Notes: generated by a model not told the origin, from the letters alone. Shown: positions 5,839-12,598, numbered from the stretch's first letter. The stretch: DNA of 16,375 nt from UBA11098 sp041671525 (GCA_041671525.1 JBAZBJ010000018.1:1-16375); one strand, 5' to 3'. Numbers and translations: made by a program.

Positions 5839-6093
5839 TTAAAAACCTTCCTTCTTTGCCTCTTTGAATAATAAATCAAAAAAAGAATCACTAAATCCTT
5901 TAGGTAATTTAGCATCTTTGTGCTTAAGTTTGATCTCTTTTTCTCTCTGTAGATTTTCCACTAAAACCCCATTTTTTCTCTTATTATCAATAATTTTCTT
6001 GACTTTATCAAAACGTTTTTCTAAAAGTTCAACTATTTTATTATCGATTCTATCTATTTCTTTGCGTTTTTTGTCTAAACCATCCATATTCAT
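5839..6093 (-). CDS. Chorismate mutase, AroQ type
   Basis: An 84-residue all-helical protein of the AroQ class, which rearranges chorismate to prephenate for Phe/Tyr synthesis. Compared from memory with the E. coli enzyme domain, the key residues line up: R10 with R11, R27 with R28, K38 with K39, R50 with R51 and E51 with E52, within the typical LQREKEI stretch. The position of E. coli D48 is asparagine (N47) here. The third helix is short. The start is ATG 6093 (MNMDG); a second ATG two codons in is also possible. A TATA box 21-29 nt upstream predicts a leaderless transcript. No other aromatic pathway gene is in the window. Confidence 0.85.
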   Translation of the reverse strand: MNMDGLDKKRKEIDRIDNKIVELLEKRFDKVKKIIDNKRKNGVLVENLQREKEIKLKHKDAKLPKGFSDSFFDLLFKEAKKEGF

Positions 6094-6113
6094 TAATATA
6101 CTAACATCTAAGC

Positions 6114-6122
6114 ATTTAAAAA
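6114..6122 (-). promoter_or_regulatory. TATA box for the chorismate mutase unit
   Basis: TTTTTAAAT on the minus strand, 21-29 nt before the ATG at 6093. It would drive the mutase and the downstream hydrolase. Confidence 0.45.
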
Positions 6123-6126
6123 TTTT

Positions 6127-6169
6127 AAAAAAAAGAAAAAAAGTATTTTGACTAAGACTTAATAGTCTT
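6127..6169 (-). terminator. Terminator of the small acidic gene
   Basis: AAGACT (6154-6159) and AGTCTT (6164-6169) form a 6-bp hairpin that overlaps the stop codon. On the minus strand it is followed within about 10 nt by runs of T7 and T8. It is weaker than the ftsZ terminator but built the same way. Confidence 0.55.
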
Positions 6170-6269
6170 CATCCTCGTCAACGAAGTTGTCATCATCATC
6201 TACAAATTCGTCTTTCTCTGCTACTAGGTCTTCATCTTCCTCTACAATTGGTTTTGTGTTTTTTGGCAT
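6159..6269 (-). CDS. Small, extremely acidic protein, 36 aa
   Basis: A 36-codon ORF starting MPKNTKPIVEEDEDLV and ending in DEDEDY, with 17 Asp/Glu and only three Lys. It is supported as a gene by a TATA box at 6317-6325, a strong GGAGG Shine-Dalgarno 9 nt before the ATG, and a hairpin/T-tract terminator at its end. No family is recognised. The charge suggests a disordered protein that could mimic nucleic acid or bind a basic partner, but this is inference only. Its expression signals resemble those of ftsZ and differ from the mostly leaderless neighbours, so it may be well expressed. It is short enough to be missed by gene callers. Confidence 0.75.
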   Translation of the reverse strand: MPKNTKPIVEEDEDLVAEKDEFVDDDDNFVDEDEDY

Positions 6270-6278
6270 TACAAAATA

Positions 6279-6283
6279 CCTCC
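6279..6283 (-). promoter_or_regulatory. Shine-Dalgarno of the small acidic gene
   Basis: GGAGG on the minus strand (TTTGGAGGTA in context), 9 nt before the ATG at 6269. Confidence 0.75.
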
Positions 6284-6316
6284 AAATTTAGAATAAAAAA
6301 GTAGCTAAATTCAAAG

Positions 6317-6325
6317 TTTTTAAAT
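6317..6325 (-). promoter_or_regulatory. TATA box for the small acidic gene
   Basis: ATTTAAAAA on the minus strand, 48-56 nt before the ATG. Transcription would start about 25 nt before the ATG, leaving room for the Shine-Dalgarno. Confidence 0.5.
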
Positions 6326-6329
6326 CTAT

Positions 6330-6485
6330 CTAAACCCGGATAAATAGTTACAAACCCTGTGAAAAGGCTTTTAAAATAAGAGAACCTACGGCTTCCAATA
6401 AATTTAATATTTATTTTCCGTTAGTTTGAATTTCAACAATAGCTCTTTTCCCATAGTTTAAAGAATCGAATTTTATTTAAATCTC
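6330..6485 (-). other. Intergenic stretch with a possible small transcript
   Basis: No sizeable gene is seen between the HAD gene end and the acidic-protein promoter. A TATA-like TTTAAATAAAA at about 6471-6481 (minus strand) would start RNA near 6452. There a 16-codon ORF (MGKELLLKFKLTENKY, 6404-6454) begins at the predicted start. An AT hairpin (AATAAAT/ATTTATT) lies around 6396-6414. It may be a small RNA, a microprotein or nothing. Confidence 0.25.
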
Positions 6486-7163
6486 TTACGGTCTCATTAA
6501 AAATCCCAAAAGATCTTTAGGCTTATCAAATACAAAATCTGGTTTTGTATCTAAAAGTTTATCTTTCTCAAAAGTCCCCCATAAACATGCAGAAGTAACA
6601 AACCCTAATTTTTTACCACACAAAATATCTTTAGCTTCGTCTCCTAAAACCAAAACGTTTTCTCCTTTAACATTATATCTTTGTCTAACAAGTTCAAATG
6701 CCTTCAATTTTCCAGGATAATCATCTCCTGCTAAAATATAATCAAAATAGGTATGAACCGCTCTCTTTCTAATTAAATTATATTTATTCCCCCATATAGA
6801 ATAAGAAGAAGCTTTATCTCTCCCAGTAACCAAAGCTTGTCTTATTCTTTGATCATAGGAATAAAAAACCACATCCCCAATTCCTTTAAATAAAGGTATT
6901 TTTAATAAATTTACTTTTTTAATTTTAATAAATTCTCTTTTTACCTTTGCCAGATTATCATTAGAAACTCCTTTAGATTTTGCTAGTGTGACAACATCTT
7001 CTTCTTCAGTAGCCCCAAGATAATTATCAAAAATCTCCTGATAGCTTGGAAGACTAAATTGAGAAACATAAGGTTTCAGAGAATCAATAAAATTTTGCAT
7101 ACTAATACGTAAAGAATCTTCTAATACCCCATCAGAATCCCACAATAATATTTCAGGTTTCAT
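6486..7163 (-). CDS. HAD-superfamily phosphatase
   Basis: A cytoplasmic phosphatase-type HAD hydrolase of 225 residues. Motif I is WDSDGVLEDS (nucleophile D9, general acid D11), motif II is the threonine of LVTGRDK (T113), motif III is the lysine of GKLKAF (152 or 154), and motif IV is LGDEAKD (D175, D179). A helical cap of about 75 residues lies between motifs I and II, as in phosphoglycolate phosphatase-like and beta-phosphoglucomutase-like members. The natural substrate cannot be inferred. ATG 7163 is supported by a TATA box 21-30 nt upstream. The AsnRS gene ends 54 nt upstream. The stop is TAA. Confidence 0.88.
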   Translation of the reverse strand: MKPEILLWDSDGVLEDSLRISMQNFIDSLKPYVSQFSLPSYQEIFDNYLGATEEEDVVTLAKSKGVSNDNLAKVKREFIKIKKVNLLKIPLFKGIGDVVFYSYDQRIRQALVTGRDKASSYSIWGNKYNLIRKRAVHTYFDYILAGDDYPGKLKAFELVRQRYNVKGENVLVLGDEAKDILCGKKLGFVTSACLWGTFEKDKLLDTKPDFVFDKPKDLLGFLMRP

Positions 7164-7183
7164 AATTAAAAAAAAATTAGATT

Positions 7184-7193
7184 TATTTTTAAA
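7184..7193 (-). promoter_or_regulatory. TATA box for the HAD gene
   Basis: TTTAAAAATA on the minus strand, 21-30 nt before the ATG at 7163; predicts a leaderless transcript. Confidence 0.5.
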
Positions 7194-7217
7194 CCTTCCT
7201 TTGTTTTCATTAAAATA

Positions 7218-8519
7218 TCATGGCTTCCACCTTGTCATTGTTCTAGGAAAAGGAATAGCATCTTTTATTGTATCTAAGCCACAAATCCAAGAGATAATTC
7301 TTTCTGTTCCCATACCAAATCCTCCATGAGGAATGCTTCCGTATCTACGAGTATCTAAATAAAAATCATAATTCTCAACTTTCTCCCCCATCTCAACAAG
7401 ATTCTCTTTTATTTTTTTAATATCAGACTCTCTTTCACTTCCCCCTATAATTTCTCCATAACCTTCTGGTGCAATAAAATCAACACCATGAACAACTTTT
7501 GGGTCTTCAGGAGCCTCCTTCATATAAAACGCCTTGACAATTTTTGGATAATGGGTAACCATAATTGGAACATCAAACATAGAGCTTAGTTTGTCCTCTT
7601 CTATTGTTCTAAGATCTTTTCCCCACTCAATATTCATGTGAGCTTTTTCTTTTAATAATTTCAAGGCTTCAGTATAAGTCATTCTGACAAACTTCTTTTT
7701 AAGAACAGGTTCAAGTTTTTTAGGGTCCCTTTCAAGAATTTTTAATTCTTCTTGGTTTTCATCAAGAACTTTTTTTACAACATGCTTGATTAAACCCTCA
7801 CCGTATTTTAAAATATCATCAAAAGTTGCCCAGGCAACTTCCATTTCTGCATGCCAGTATTCTGTTAAATGTCTTGAAGTCTTTGATTTTTCAGCTCGAA
7901 AAGAAGGAGCTAGAGTATAAATTTTTTCTAGACTGAAAATTGCAGGTTCAGCATACAATTGCCATGTTTGAGCCAAGAAAACTCCTTTTTGTCCAAAATA
8001 AGGAACAGAAAATAATGTTGACCCTCCTTCACACTGAACACTCTGAAAAATTGGACTCTGATACTCATAAAATTTTTCTTTTCTAAAATATTCATGAATT
8101 GCTCCAAACACAGTGCTTCTTATTTTTAAAATAGCAGTCATTTTTCTAGATCTTAACCATAAATGTCTTCTGTCTCCTAATAACTCTTCATTCAAGTCTT
8201 TATTGATTGGAAAATCTTCAGCAATCTGTATAATGTTTATTTTATCACAAAGAATTTCATATCCTGTTGGAGCTCTTTTATCTTCTTTAATAGTCCCTTC
8301 AATTTCAACACTGCTTTCAACTTTTATTTTATCAATTTCATCCCATTGCTTTTCAAATTTCTCATGATCCAATACACATTGGATTATATCACTCACATCT
8401 CGCAGAACAAGGAATTTCATTTTGTTCGAACCTCTTTCTCTATGAACCCATCCCCGCACAGCTACTTTTCCTTTGCCCTTAGACATGGCTTCTTTAATTG
8501 AAATAAAATTTGTTGTCAT
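7218..8519 (-). CDS. asnS: Asparaginyl-tRNA synthetase
   Basis: A class IIb synthetase that charges tRNA-Asn. The 433-residue protein has an N-terminal OB fold (VAVRGWVHRERG, residues 18-29, to about 100) and a catalytic core with EGGSTLFSVPYFG, AQTWQLYAEPAI, motif 2 in FRAEKSKTSRHLTEYWH, the archaeal-type EGYGEIIGGSERESD, and motif 3 in GFGMGTERII, ending PFPRTMTRWKP. The ending and APTG/DFPI/HLWLRS blocks match what I recall of Thermococcus AsnRS rather than AspRS. Its presence means Asn-tRNA does not need the amidotransferase route. The start is ATG 8519, with a TATA-like box 36-44 nt upstream, giving a short leader. The TGA stop is at the conserved family C-terminus; the frame then stays open into the HAD gene. 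Confidence 0.93.
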   Translation of the reverse strand: MTTNFISIKEAMSKGKGKVAVRGWVHRERGSNKMKFLVLRDVSDIIQCVLDHEKFEKQWDEIDKIKVESSVEIEGTIKEDKRAPTGYEILCDKINIIQIAEDFPINKDLNEELLGDRRHLWLRSRKMTAILKIRSTVFGAIHEYFRKEKFYEYQSPIFQSVQCEGGSTLFSVPYFGQKGVFLAQTWQLYAEPAIFSLEKIYTLAPSFRAEKSKTSRHLTEYWHAEMEVAWATFDDILKYGEGLIKHVVKKVLDENQEELKILERDPKKLEPVLKKKFVRMTYTEALKLLKEKAHMNIEWGKDLRTIEEDKLSSMFDVPIMVTHYPKIVKAFYMKEAPEDPKVVHGVDFIAPEGYGEIIGGSERESDIKKIKENLVEMGEKVENYDFYLDTRRYGSIPHGGFGMGTERIISWICGLDTIKDAIPFPRTMTRWKP

Positions 8520-8672
8520 CTTAAATTAATATTAAATTAGAAAAGAAAGATGGATTTTTAATTATTACTATTAAGATTAGAATTCAAATGTAGATATGTC
8601 TTAATAGTTTGCATAAGCTATTAACAAGAATCAGGGGTTTTTAAATTTCTATAACTATCAAAAAGTTAATAA
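8520..8672 (-). other. AsnRS upstream region
   Basis: No gene is seen here. A TATA-like AATTAAAAA at 8555-8563 is the likely AsnRS promoter. A second candidate, TTTAAAAA around 8639-8646, would give a leader near 95 nt that contains an inverted repeat, TTAATAG (8601-8607) and CTATTAA (8618-8624), with a 10-nt loop. Confidence 0.4.
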
Positions 8673-8757
8673 TCAAGGAGTCAATCTTCTTCGATCCCTT
8701 GGAAATAATGTGCATTCCCGAATATTATCCAGTTTAAGCATTGCCTGAGTTAATCTT
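8673..8757 (-). pseudogene. C-terminal fragment of a second AspRS-type synthetase, cut by the gap
   Basis: Reading the minus strand out of the N gap gives 27 residues, RLTQAMLKLDNIRECTLFPR then DRRRLTP, and a TGA stop. This is the motif 3-to-C-terminus end of an AspRS. It matches the complete AspRS next door at 18 of 27 positions by my hand alignment, so it is a different gene or allele, not a copy-paste of the same sequence. The N-terminal part would lie in the gap. It may be the end of a complete second AspRS lost in the assembly, a decayed paralog, or the end of a contig wrongly joined here. Confidence 0.8.
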
Positions 8758-8767
8758 NNNNNNNNNN
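8758..8767. other. Assembly gap (10 N)
   Basis: Ten undetermined bases mark a scaffold join. The real distance may be much larger. The gap falls between two AspRS C-terminal sequences, so similarity between paralogs or strain variants may have broken the assembly. Confidence 0.95.
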
Positions 8768-8777
8768 TCATCTTAGT

Positions 8778-10058
8778 TTATGGGGTTAATCTATCCCTGT
8801 CTCTTGGGAAAAGAACAGCCTCTCTTATGTTTGGAAGTCCTAGAATAAGCATTGTCATTCTTTCAACACCCATTCCCCAGCCAGCATGCATTGGTGCACC
8901 ATATCTAAAAGCATCAACATACCATTTAAAATCTTCAGGGTTTAATCCTTTAGATTTTAACATGTTAATTAAAATTTCAGAAATATGAACTCTTTGCCCT
9001 CCAGAAGAAATTTCTAATCCTCCATAAAGAGCATCAAATCCCCCGCTAATTCCTTTTTTTTCATCTTTTGGCCAGATATAAAATGGTTTTATACTGCTAG
9101 GCCATTCATAAGTAAAAACAATTGTATCAGGAAATAAAGAACAAAGTTTTTTTTCTGCCTCAGGTTCAAAATCATCTCCGGTTTCCATTCTAAAACCGTG
9201 TTTATTTAATAATTCAATTGCTTCAGAATATTTCAGATATTTAACATCAGGAACTTTCAAAGAAACCTTTAACAAATCCAATTCTTCTTGATTATTTTCC
9301 AATACTTTTTTAACAATATATCTGACTACTCCTTCTAACTGCTTCATTATTTCTAGATCATCACAAAAAGCACACTCAATATCCATCTGCCTGATTTCAT
9401 TTATATGCTTAGTAGTATCATGTTTTTCAGCTCTCCAGACAGCACTAGTTGAAAAAACTTTTTCAAAAGAAATTGCCATTAATTGTTTATATAATTGAGG
9501 GGATTGCGCAAGATAAGCTTTTTTATCAAAATATTTTACTTCGAATAAATCAGTTCCACCTTCAGTAGAAGTTGCAATAATTCCAGGAGGCTGAATCTCA
9601 AGAAAATTCTGCTTGTAAAAGTACTCTCTAAAAGAATTGGAAATTGTAGATTGGATTTTAAAAATAGCATGAACATTTTGTTTTCTTACATCAAGACTTC
9701 TATTATCTAATCTTGTTGGAAGTTCTGCCTTGACAGTTTTTTCATTAACTTGTATTGGAAGTTTTTCTGCCTTGTTTAAAATCTTTAATGATTTTACTTC
9801 AAGTTCTAAATCATTTCTGGCAAAATCAGCCTTTACTTGGGCCTTAACAACTTTACCTGTAATTTCAACAACAGATTCCAAAGTTAAATCCTGTGAAATT
9901 TTCAAAACTAGAGGATCTTTAATAATACACTGAACAATTCCAGTATTATCTCTCAAAAGAATAAATGCCATTTTTGACATAATTCTGGATTCATAAACCC
10001 AACCTTTTAATAGTACGTCCTTCCCAGCAATTAATTCTTTAACATAACTTCTTTTCAT
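8778..10058 (-). CDS. aspS: Aspartyl-tRNA synthetase
   Basis: A class IIb synthetase that charges tRNA-Asp. The 426-residue protein has an N-terminal OB fold (VLLKGWVYESR, from about residue 15 to 100). Its core has TRLDNRSLDVRK, EGGTDLFEVKYFDKKAYLAQ followed by SPQLYKQ, motif 2 in RAEKHDTTKHINE, EISSGGQRVH, and motif 3 in GWGMGVERMTML, ending LFPRDRDRLTP. The SPQLYKQ, SSGGQR and FPRDR blocks separate it from AsnRS and LysRS. The length is normal for the archaeal type. The OB-fold loop lacks the residue pattern I recall for clearly discriminating or non-discriminating forms, so tRNA-Asn mischarging cannot be judged. The presence of AsnRS fits a discriminating enzyme. A TATA box 21-29 nt before ATG 10058 predicts a leaderless mRNA. 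The stop is TAA, 10 nt from the gap. Confidence 0.94.
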   Translation of the reverse strand: MKRSYVKELIAGKDVLLKGWVYESRIMSKMAFILLRDNTGIVQCIIKDPLVLKISQDLTLESVVEITGKVVKAQVKADFARNDLELEVKSLKILNKAEKLPIQVNEKTVKAELPTRLDNRSLDVRKQNVHAIFKIQSTISNSFREYFYKQNFLEIQPPGIIATSTEGGTDLFEVKYFDKKAYLAQSPQLYKQLMAISFEKVFSTSAVWRAEKHDTTKHINEIRQMDIECAFCDDLEIMKQLEGVVRYIVKKVLENNQEELDLLKVSLKVPDVKYLKYSEAIELLNKHGFRMETGDDFEPEAEKKLCSLFPDTIVFTYEWPSSIKPFYIWPKDEKKGISGGFDALYGGLEISSGGQRVHISEILINMLKSKGLNPEDFKWYVDAFRYGAPMHAGWGMGVERMTMLILGLPNIREAVLFPRDRDRLTP

Positions 10059-10078
10059 AGAAAGAATAGAAAAAAAGG

Positions 10079-10087
10079 ATTTATTAA
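10079..10087 (-). promoter_or_regulatory. TATA box for AspRS
   Basis: TTAATAAAT on the minus strand, 21-29 nt before the ATG at 10058. Confidence 0.45.
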
Positions 10088-10127
10088 GATTGTTATTCCA
10101 TCTAAATTTTAAAGTTACTGCAAATCC

Positions 10128-10136
10128 TTAAATAAA
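10128..10136 (+). promoter_or_regulatory. TATA box for the 10156-10530 gene
   Basis: TTAAATAAA on the plus strand, 20-28 nt before the ATG at 10156. The divergent AspRS promoter lies 41 nt away. Confidence 0.5.
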
Positions 10137-10155
10137 AAATAGATTAAAGAATAAT

Positions 10156-10530
10156 ATGAAAAAAATAACAAAAAAAGACAGAGAAATCATGGAAAAGTGG
10201 AGAAAAAAAGAAGGAGGATGTTATTTTGATTTTCAAAACAAAAATATTATTCTTCCTGATGGCAGTTTATTTGGTATTGAAAAAAAGAAATATAAAGCAC
10301 ATAAAATAATTGGTTATAAAAAACTTCAAAACAAATCTGTTCAAGTACTATTCAGTAAGAAGAAAATCATCCCATCAGAAAAGTATGAGGCAACTATATG
10401 GATGTCTGAATTAGATGAAATGATAAGATATTTTAAAAGTATGAAAAAAATGTTAAATAACCTAGGGATAAAAACCAAATTATCTCTTAGAAAACCTATT
10501 TCACAAATTCAACATTCTCCAAATTCTTAA
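10156..10530 (+). CDS. Unknown basic protein, 124 aa
   Basis: I do not recognise this family. The 124-residue protein is very lysine-rich, especially at the N-terminus (MKKITKKDREIMEKWRKKEG) and again around KKYKAHKIIGYKK, with no membrane segment. A short beta-rich middle (CYFDFQNKNIILPDGSLFGI) is followed by a helical C-terminal part (ELDEMIRYFKSMKKMLNNLG). The charge would suit nucleic-acid binding, but there is no specific motif. It is one of few plus-strand genes, with its own TATA box. Its last 35 nt overlap the end of the vapC gene tail to tail. The stop is TAA. Confidence 0.6.
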   Translation: MKKITKKDREIMEKWRKKEGGCYFDFQNKNIILPDGSLFGIEKKKYKAHKIIGYKKLQNKSVQVLFSKKKIIPSEKYEATIWMSELDEMIRYFKSMKKMLNNLGIKTKLSLRKPISQIQHSPNS

Positions 10531-10870
10531 ACTCATTGTCTCCAGTAAGGAATTTTACATCCCTATTAATAGCCATGGCATATCCAAGACAGTCTATATA
10601 ACTAAATTTTTTCTTCGTATATTTAAGTTTAAATTTTGATGCCTCTAATATATCTTTAATTTCCACTTTTAATAAAATATCTTTCAGTTTATTTATTAAA
10701 AAATCTGCTTTTTTTAATCCAAAATTTCTATTTATTATATAATGAAGCTCTAGAAGATTCATATAACTAGTAAAGTTCAATAATTCCTTAAATTTTTCAT
10801 AATTTTTATTCTCTTTTGTTATTTCAATTAAAGCATAAGTATCTAAAAAATAACCTTTTACTTCTTCCAT
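10496..10870 (-). CDS. vapC: VapC-type PIN-domain toxin
   Basis: A PIN-domain ribonuclease, the toxin of a VapBC pair. The 124-residue protein has the expected acidic cluster: D10 in FLDTYALIE, E41 in NLLELHYII, D93 in SYIDCLGYAMA and D111 in FLTGDNEF. These bind the metal that cuts RNA, usually tRNA or rRNA. The ATG at 10870 lies inside the end of the antitoxin gene (overlap 13 nt), so the two are translationally coupled. The stop is TAG, the only TAG among the genes here. Its 3' end overlaps a plus-strand gene by 35 nt. The cellular target is unknown. Confidence 0.9.
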   Translation of the reverse strand: MEEVKGYFLDTYALIEITKENKNYEKFKELLNFTSYMNLLELHYIINRNFGLKKADFLINKLKDILLKVEIKDILEASKFKLKYTKKKFSYIDCLGYAMAINRDVKFLTGDNEFKNLENVEFVK

Positions 10871-11097
10871 TTTCTCTCTTCAGATTTTTCTTCCTCTTTT
10901 CTCAATTCATCTTTTATTTCTTGTGAATTAATATTCCAATTTTTTAATGAACCAAATACTTCTCTTAAAGGATTTTCTTTTCTAATCTCGATAGTGATAT
11001 TAGTATCTAAAGTAATCCCTTCTTTCTTGACTATTTCACTTGGAATTATAAAACCAAGAGAGTTCCCCCATAATTTTGGTTTAGTTATAATTTTCAT
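10858..11097 (-). CDS. vapB: AbrB/MazE-fold antitoxin (VapB)
   Basis: The 79-residue partner of VapC. The N-terminal half has the swapped-hairpin AbrB/SpoVT DNA-binding pattern (KPKLWGNSLGFIIPSEIVKK, residues 6-25, then ITIEIRKE), which binds its own promoter. The C-terminal half is charged and probably disordered until it wraps around the toxin (ELRKEEEKSEERKWKK). The start codon is preceded by a TATA box 20-30 nt away, with tandem heptamers between it and the ATG. The TAA stop overlaps the toxin start. Confidence 0.85.
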   Translation of the reverse strand: MKIITKPKLWGNSLGFIIPSEIVKKEGITLDTNITIEIRKENPLREVFGSLKNWNINSQEIKDELRKEEEKSEERKWKK

Positions 11098-11116
11098 ATA
11101 ATGTATAATGTATAAC
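11097..11116. repeat. Tandem heptamers at the vapB start, candidate operator
   Basis: On the plus strand TATAATG (11097-11103) is repeated at 11104-11110 and again partly at 11111-11116 (TATAAC). The repeats fill the space between TATA box and ATG, that is the transcription start, where VapB binding would repress its own gene. Confidence 0.45.
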
Positions 11117-11127
11117 TATTTTTAAAT
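11117..11127 (-). promoter_or_regulatory. TATA box for vapBC
   Basis: ATTTAAAAATA on the minus strand, 20-30 nt before the vapB ATG. Confidence 0.5.
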
Positions 11128-11137
11128 GTTTCTGTTT

Positions 11138-12577
11138 TTATTTCACATATTTCCTAATGATTTCCATTGCAGTCTTGCCATCAATTTTTCCTTTGAATTT
11201 GTCCATAACCAGACCCATGTAAGCATTAGGAGCTAAACCTGGCTTGCTCTTTATTAATTTAGAAATTTCTTCTTCAATATCTTCTAAATCAGCTTTTTCT
11301 ATTTTTATTGCTTCAGAAAGTGTATTACCATCTACTAATTTCTCAAAAACCTGTTTTATGTCTTCTTCTTTGATTTTTTTCTTATTTACTAAATTAAAAA
11401 CATCCATTAAATTATCCCCAATTATTTCTGTAACATGAGTAGCATCAAGATTTTTCCTAGATGCCAAATCTTTAGGAAAAACTAAAATTAATTGAGCAAT
11501 AAAATTTGGTTTTGGAAAAGAGTAATAAGCTTCTTTATATTCTTCTACTTTATTCTGCTTAAAAATAAGTTTAATATATTCTTCACTCAATCCCTGCTTC
11601 TTAAATTCTTTTTCTAATTCACTTCTAAGCTTAGGCAGGGTTTTTTTTGTTTCATTAATTAAATCTAAAGAAATTTTTAATAAAGGTAAATCAGTTTCAG
11701 GATACATCCTATCTTCTCCTGGCATCGGCCTCAAAAACTCACTAGTTCCGTTTTCTAAAACATTTCTTACTTCAGCTTTATTTTTTTTACCTTCTTTTAC
11801 ATAGCTCAACTGTCTCTCAACTTCATTCTCAACAGTTTTTATCATAATGTCTGGATTCTGAAAACCCTTTAATTCAACTCTGTTAGACCCCTTAATAGAA
11901 ATATTAATGTCCTGTCTAATTGTTCCAATTCCTCTTTTGACTTTACAAGCCCTTAAAATATCTCCAATAAGTAATGCTGTTTCTTTAGCATGTTCTGCAT
12001 CTTTAATGTCAGGTTTTGTTGCAATCTCAACTAGAGGAATTCCTAATCTATCTATTTTATAAATTGCCTTTTTATCATTTCTTTCAACTGGTCTAGCTGA
12101 ATCTTCTTCTAAAAAAATCCCCTCAATTCCAACTCTTCCTTTTGAAGTCTCAACATAACCATCTCTTGCAATCATAACAGTTCTTTGAAAACCAGAAGTA
12201 TTTGATCCATCAATAACTGTTTTTCTCATAATTTGAGATATTGAAAATATTTTTGCATTCAGTAAAAGAGAAATATGCAAAGCAATTTTCAAAGCTTCTT
12301 TATTAATTTCATGTGGGGGTTCTTCATCTAATTCAACTAAGCAAGTTGTATTATAACCCTGATAAGTAAACTCTTTATCCAAAGATGCTTCATGTTTTGC
12401 AGCCTGATCTACTTCCCCTTTCTCTCCAGCAACAGCATGTAATTTTCTTTTAATTTCGTAATCTGGATTGTCCTTCCTAAGTAAACTAGGGCAATTACAA
12501 AATAATTTATGACTATCAAGCTGCTGATGAATTTCAAGTCCGGATTTAAATCCTAATTCCTTATAATTTATAGACAT
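11138..12577 (-). CDS. gatE: Glu-tRNA(Gln) amidotransferase subunit GatE, short form
   Basis: GatE activates Glu-tRNA(Gln) with ATP and uses ammonia from GatD to make Gln-tRNA(Gln). The cradle domain is clear: GLEIHQQLDSHKLFCNCPS (residues 14-32), ELDEEPPHE, GSNTSGFQRTV, RLGIPLVEIAT, KRGIGTIRQDINISI and EFLRPMPGEDRMYPETD. The C-terminal helical and YqeY-like tail follows (NAYMGLVMDKFKGKIDG). HQQLDSHKLFC marks GatE rather than GatB. The usual family has about 620 residues because an AspRS-like GAD domain is inserted before the RPMPG block; here only about 20 residues separate VENEVERQLSYV from VRNVLENGTSEF, so the GAD domain appears to be missing (479 aa). No frameshift explains this, because the frame is continuous. 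It is separated from GatD by two genes. A TATA box lies 22-30 nt before ATG 12577. Confidence 0.95.
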   Translation of the reverse strand: MSINYKELGFKSGLEIHQQLDSHKLFCNCPSLLRKDNPDYEIKRKLHAVAGEKGEVDQAAKHEASLDKEFTYQGYNTTCLVELDEEPPHEINKEALKIALHISLLLNAKIFSISQIMRKTVIDGSNTSGFQRTVMIARDGYVETSKGRVGIEGIFLEEDSARPVERNDKKAIYKIDRLGIPLVEIATKPDIKDAEHAKETALLIGDILRACKVKRGIGTIRQDINISIKGSNRVELKGFQNPDIMIKTVENEVERQLSYVKEGKKNKAEVRNVLENGTSEFLRPMPGEDRMYPETDLPLLKISLDLINETKKTLPKLRSELEKEFKKQGLSEEYIKLIFKQNKVEEYKEAYYSFPKPNFIAQLILVFPKDLASRKNLDATHVTEIIGDNLMDVFNLVNKKKIKEEDIKQVFEKLVDGNTLSEAIKIEKADLEDIEEEISKLIKSKPGLAPNAYMGLVMDKFKGKIDGKTAMEIIRKYVK

Positions 12578-12598
12578 AAAAGAGAAAGAAGACAGGAC

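Noticed and set aside
5817..5915. N-terminal hydrophobic extension of the UlaG-like hydrolase
   Set aside because: It uses a TTG start, overlaps the chorismate mutase end in another frame, and is not family sequence. The family opening begins at ATG 5816.
11097..11116. CRISPR or mobile element repeats
   Set aside because: The only short tandem repeat is the seven-base unit at vapB. There are no spaced repeats, cas genes, transposase or integrase in the window.
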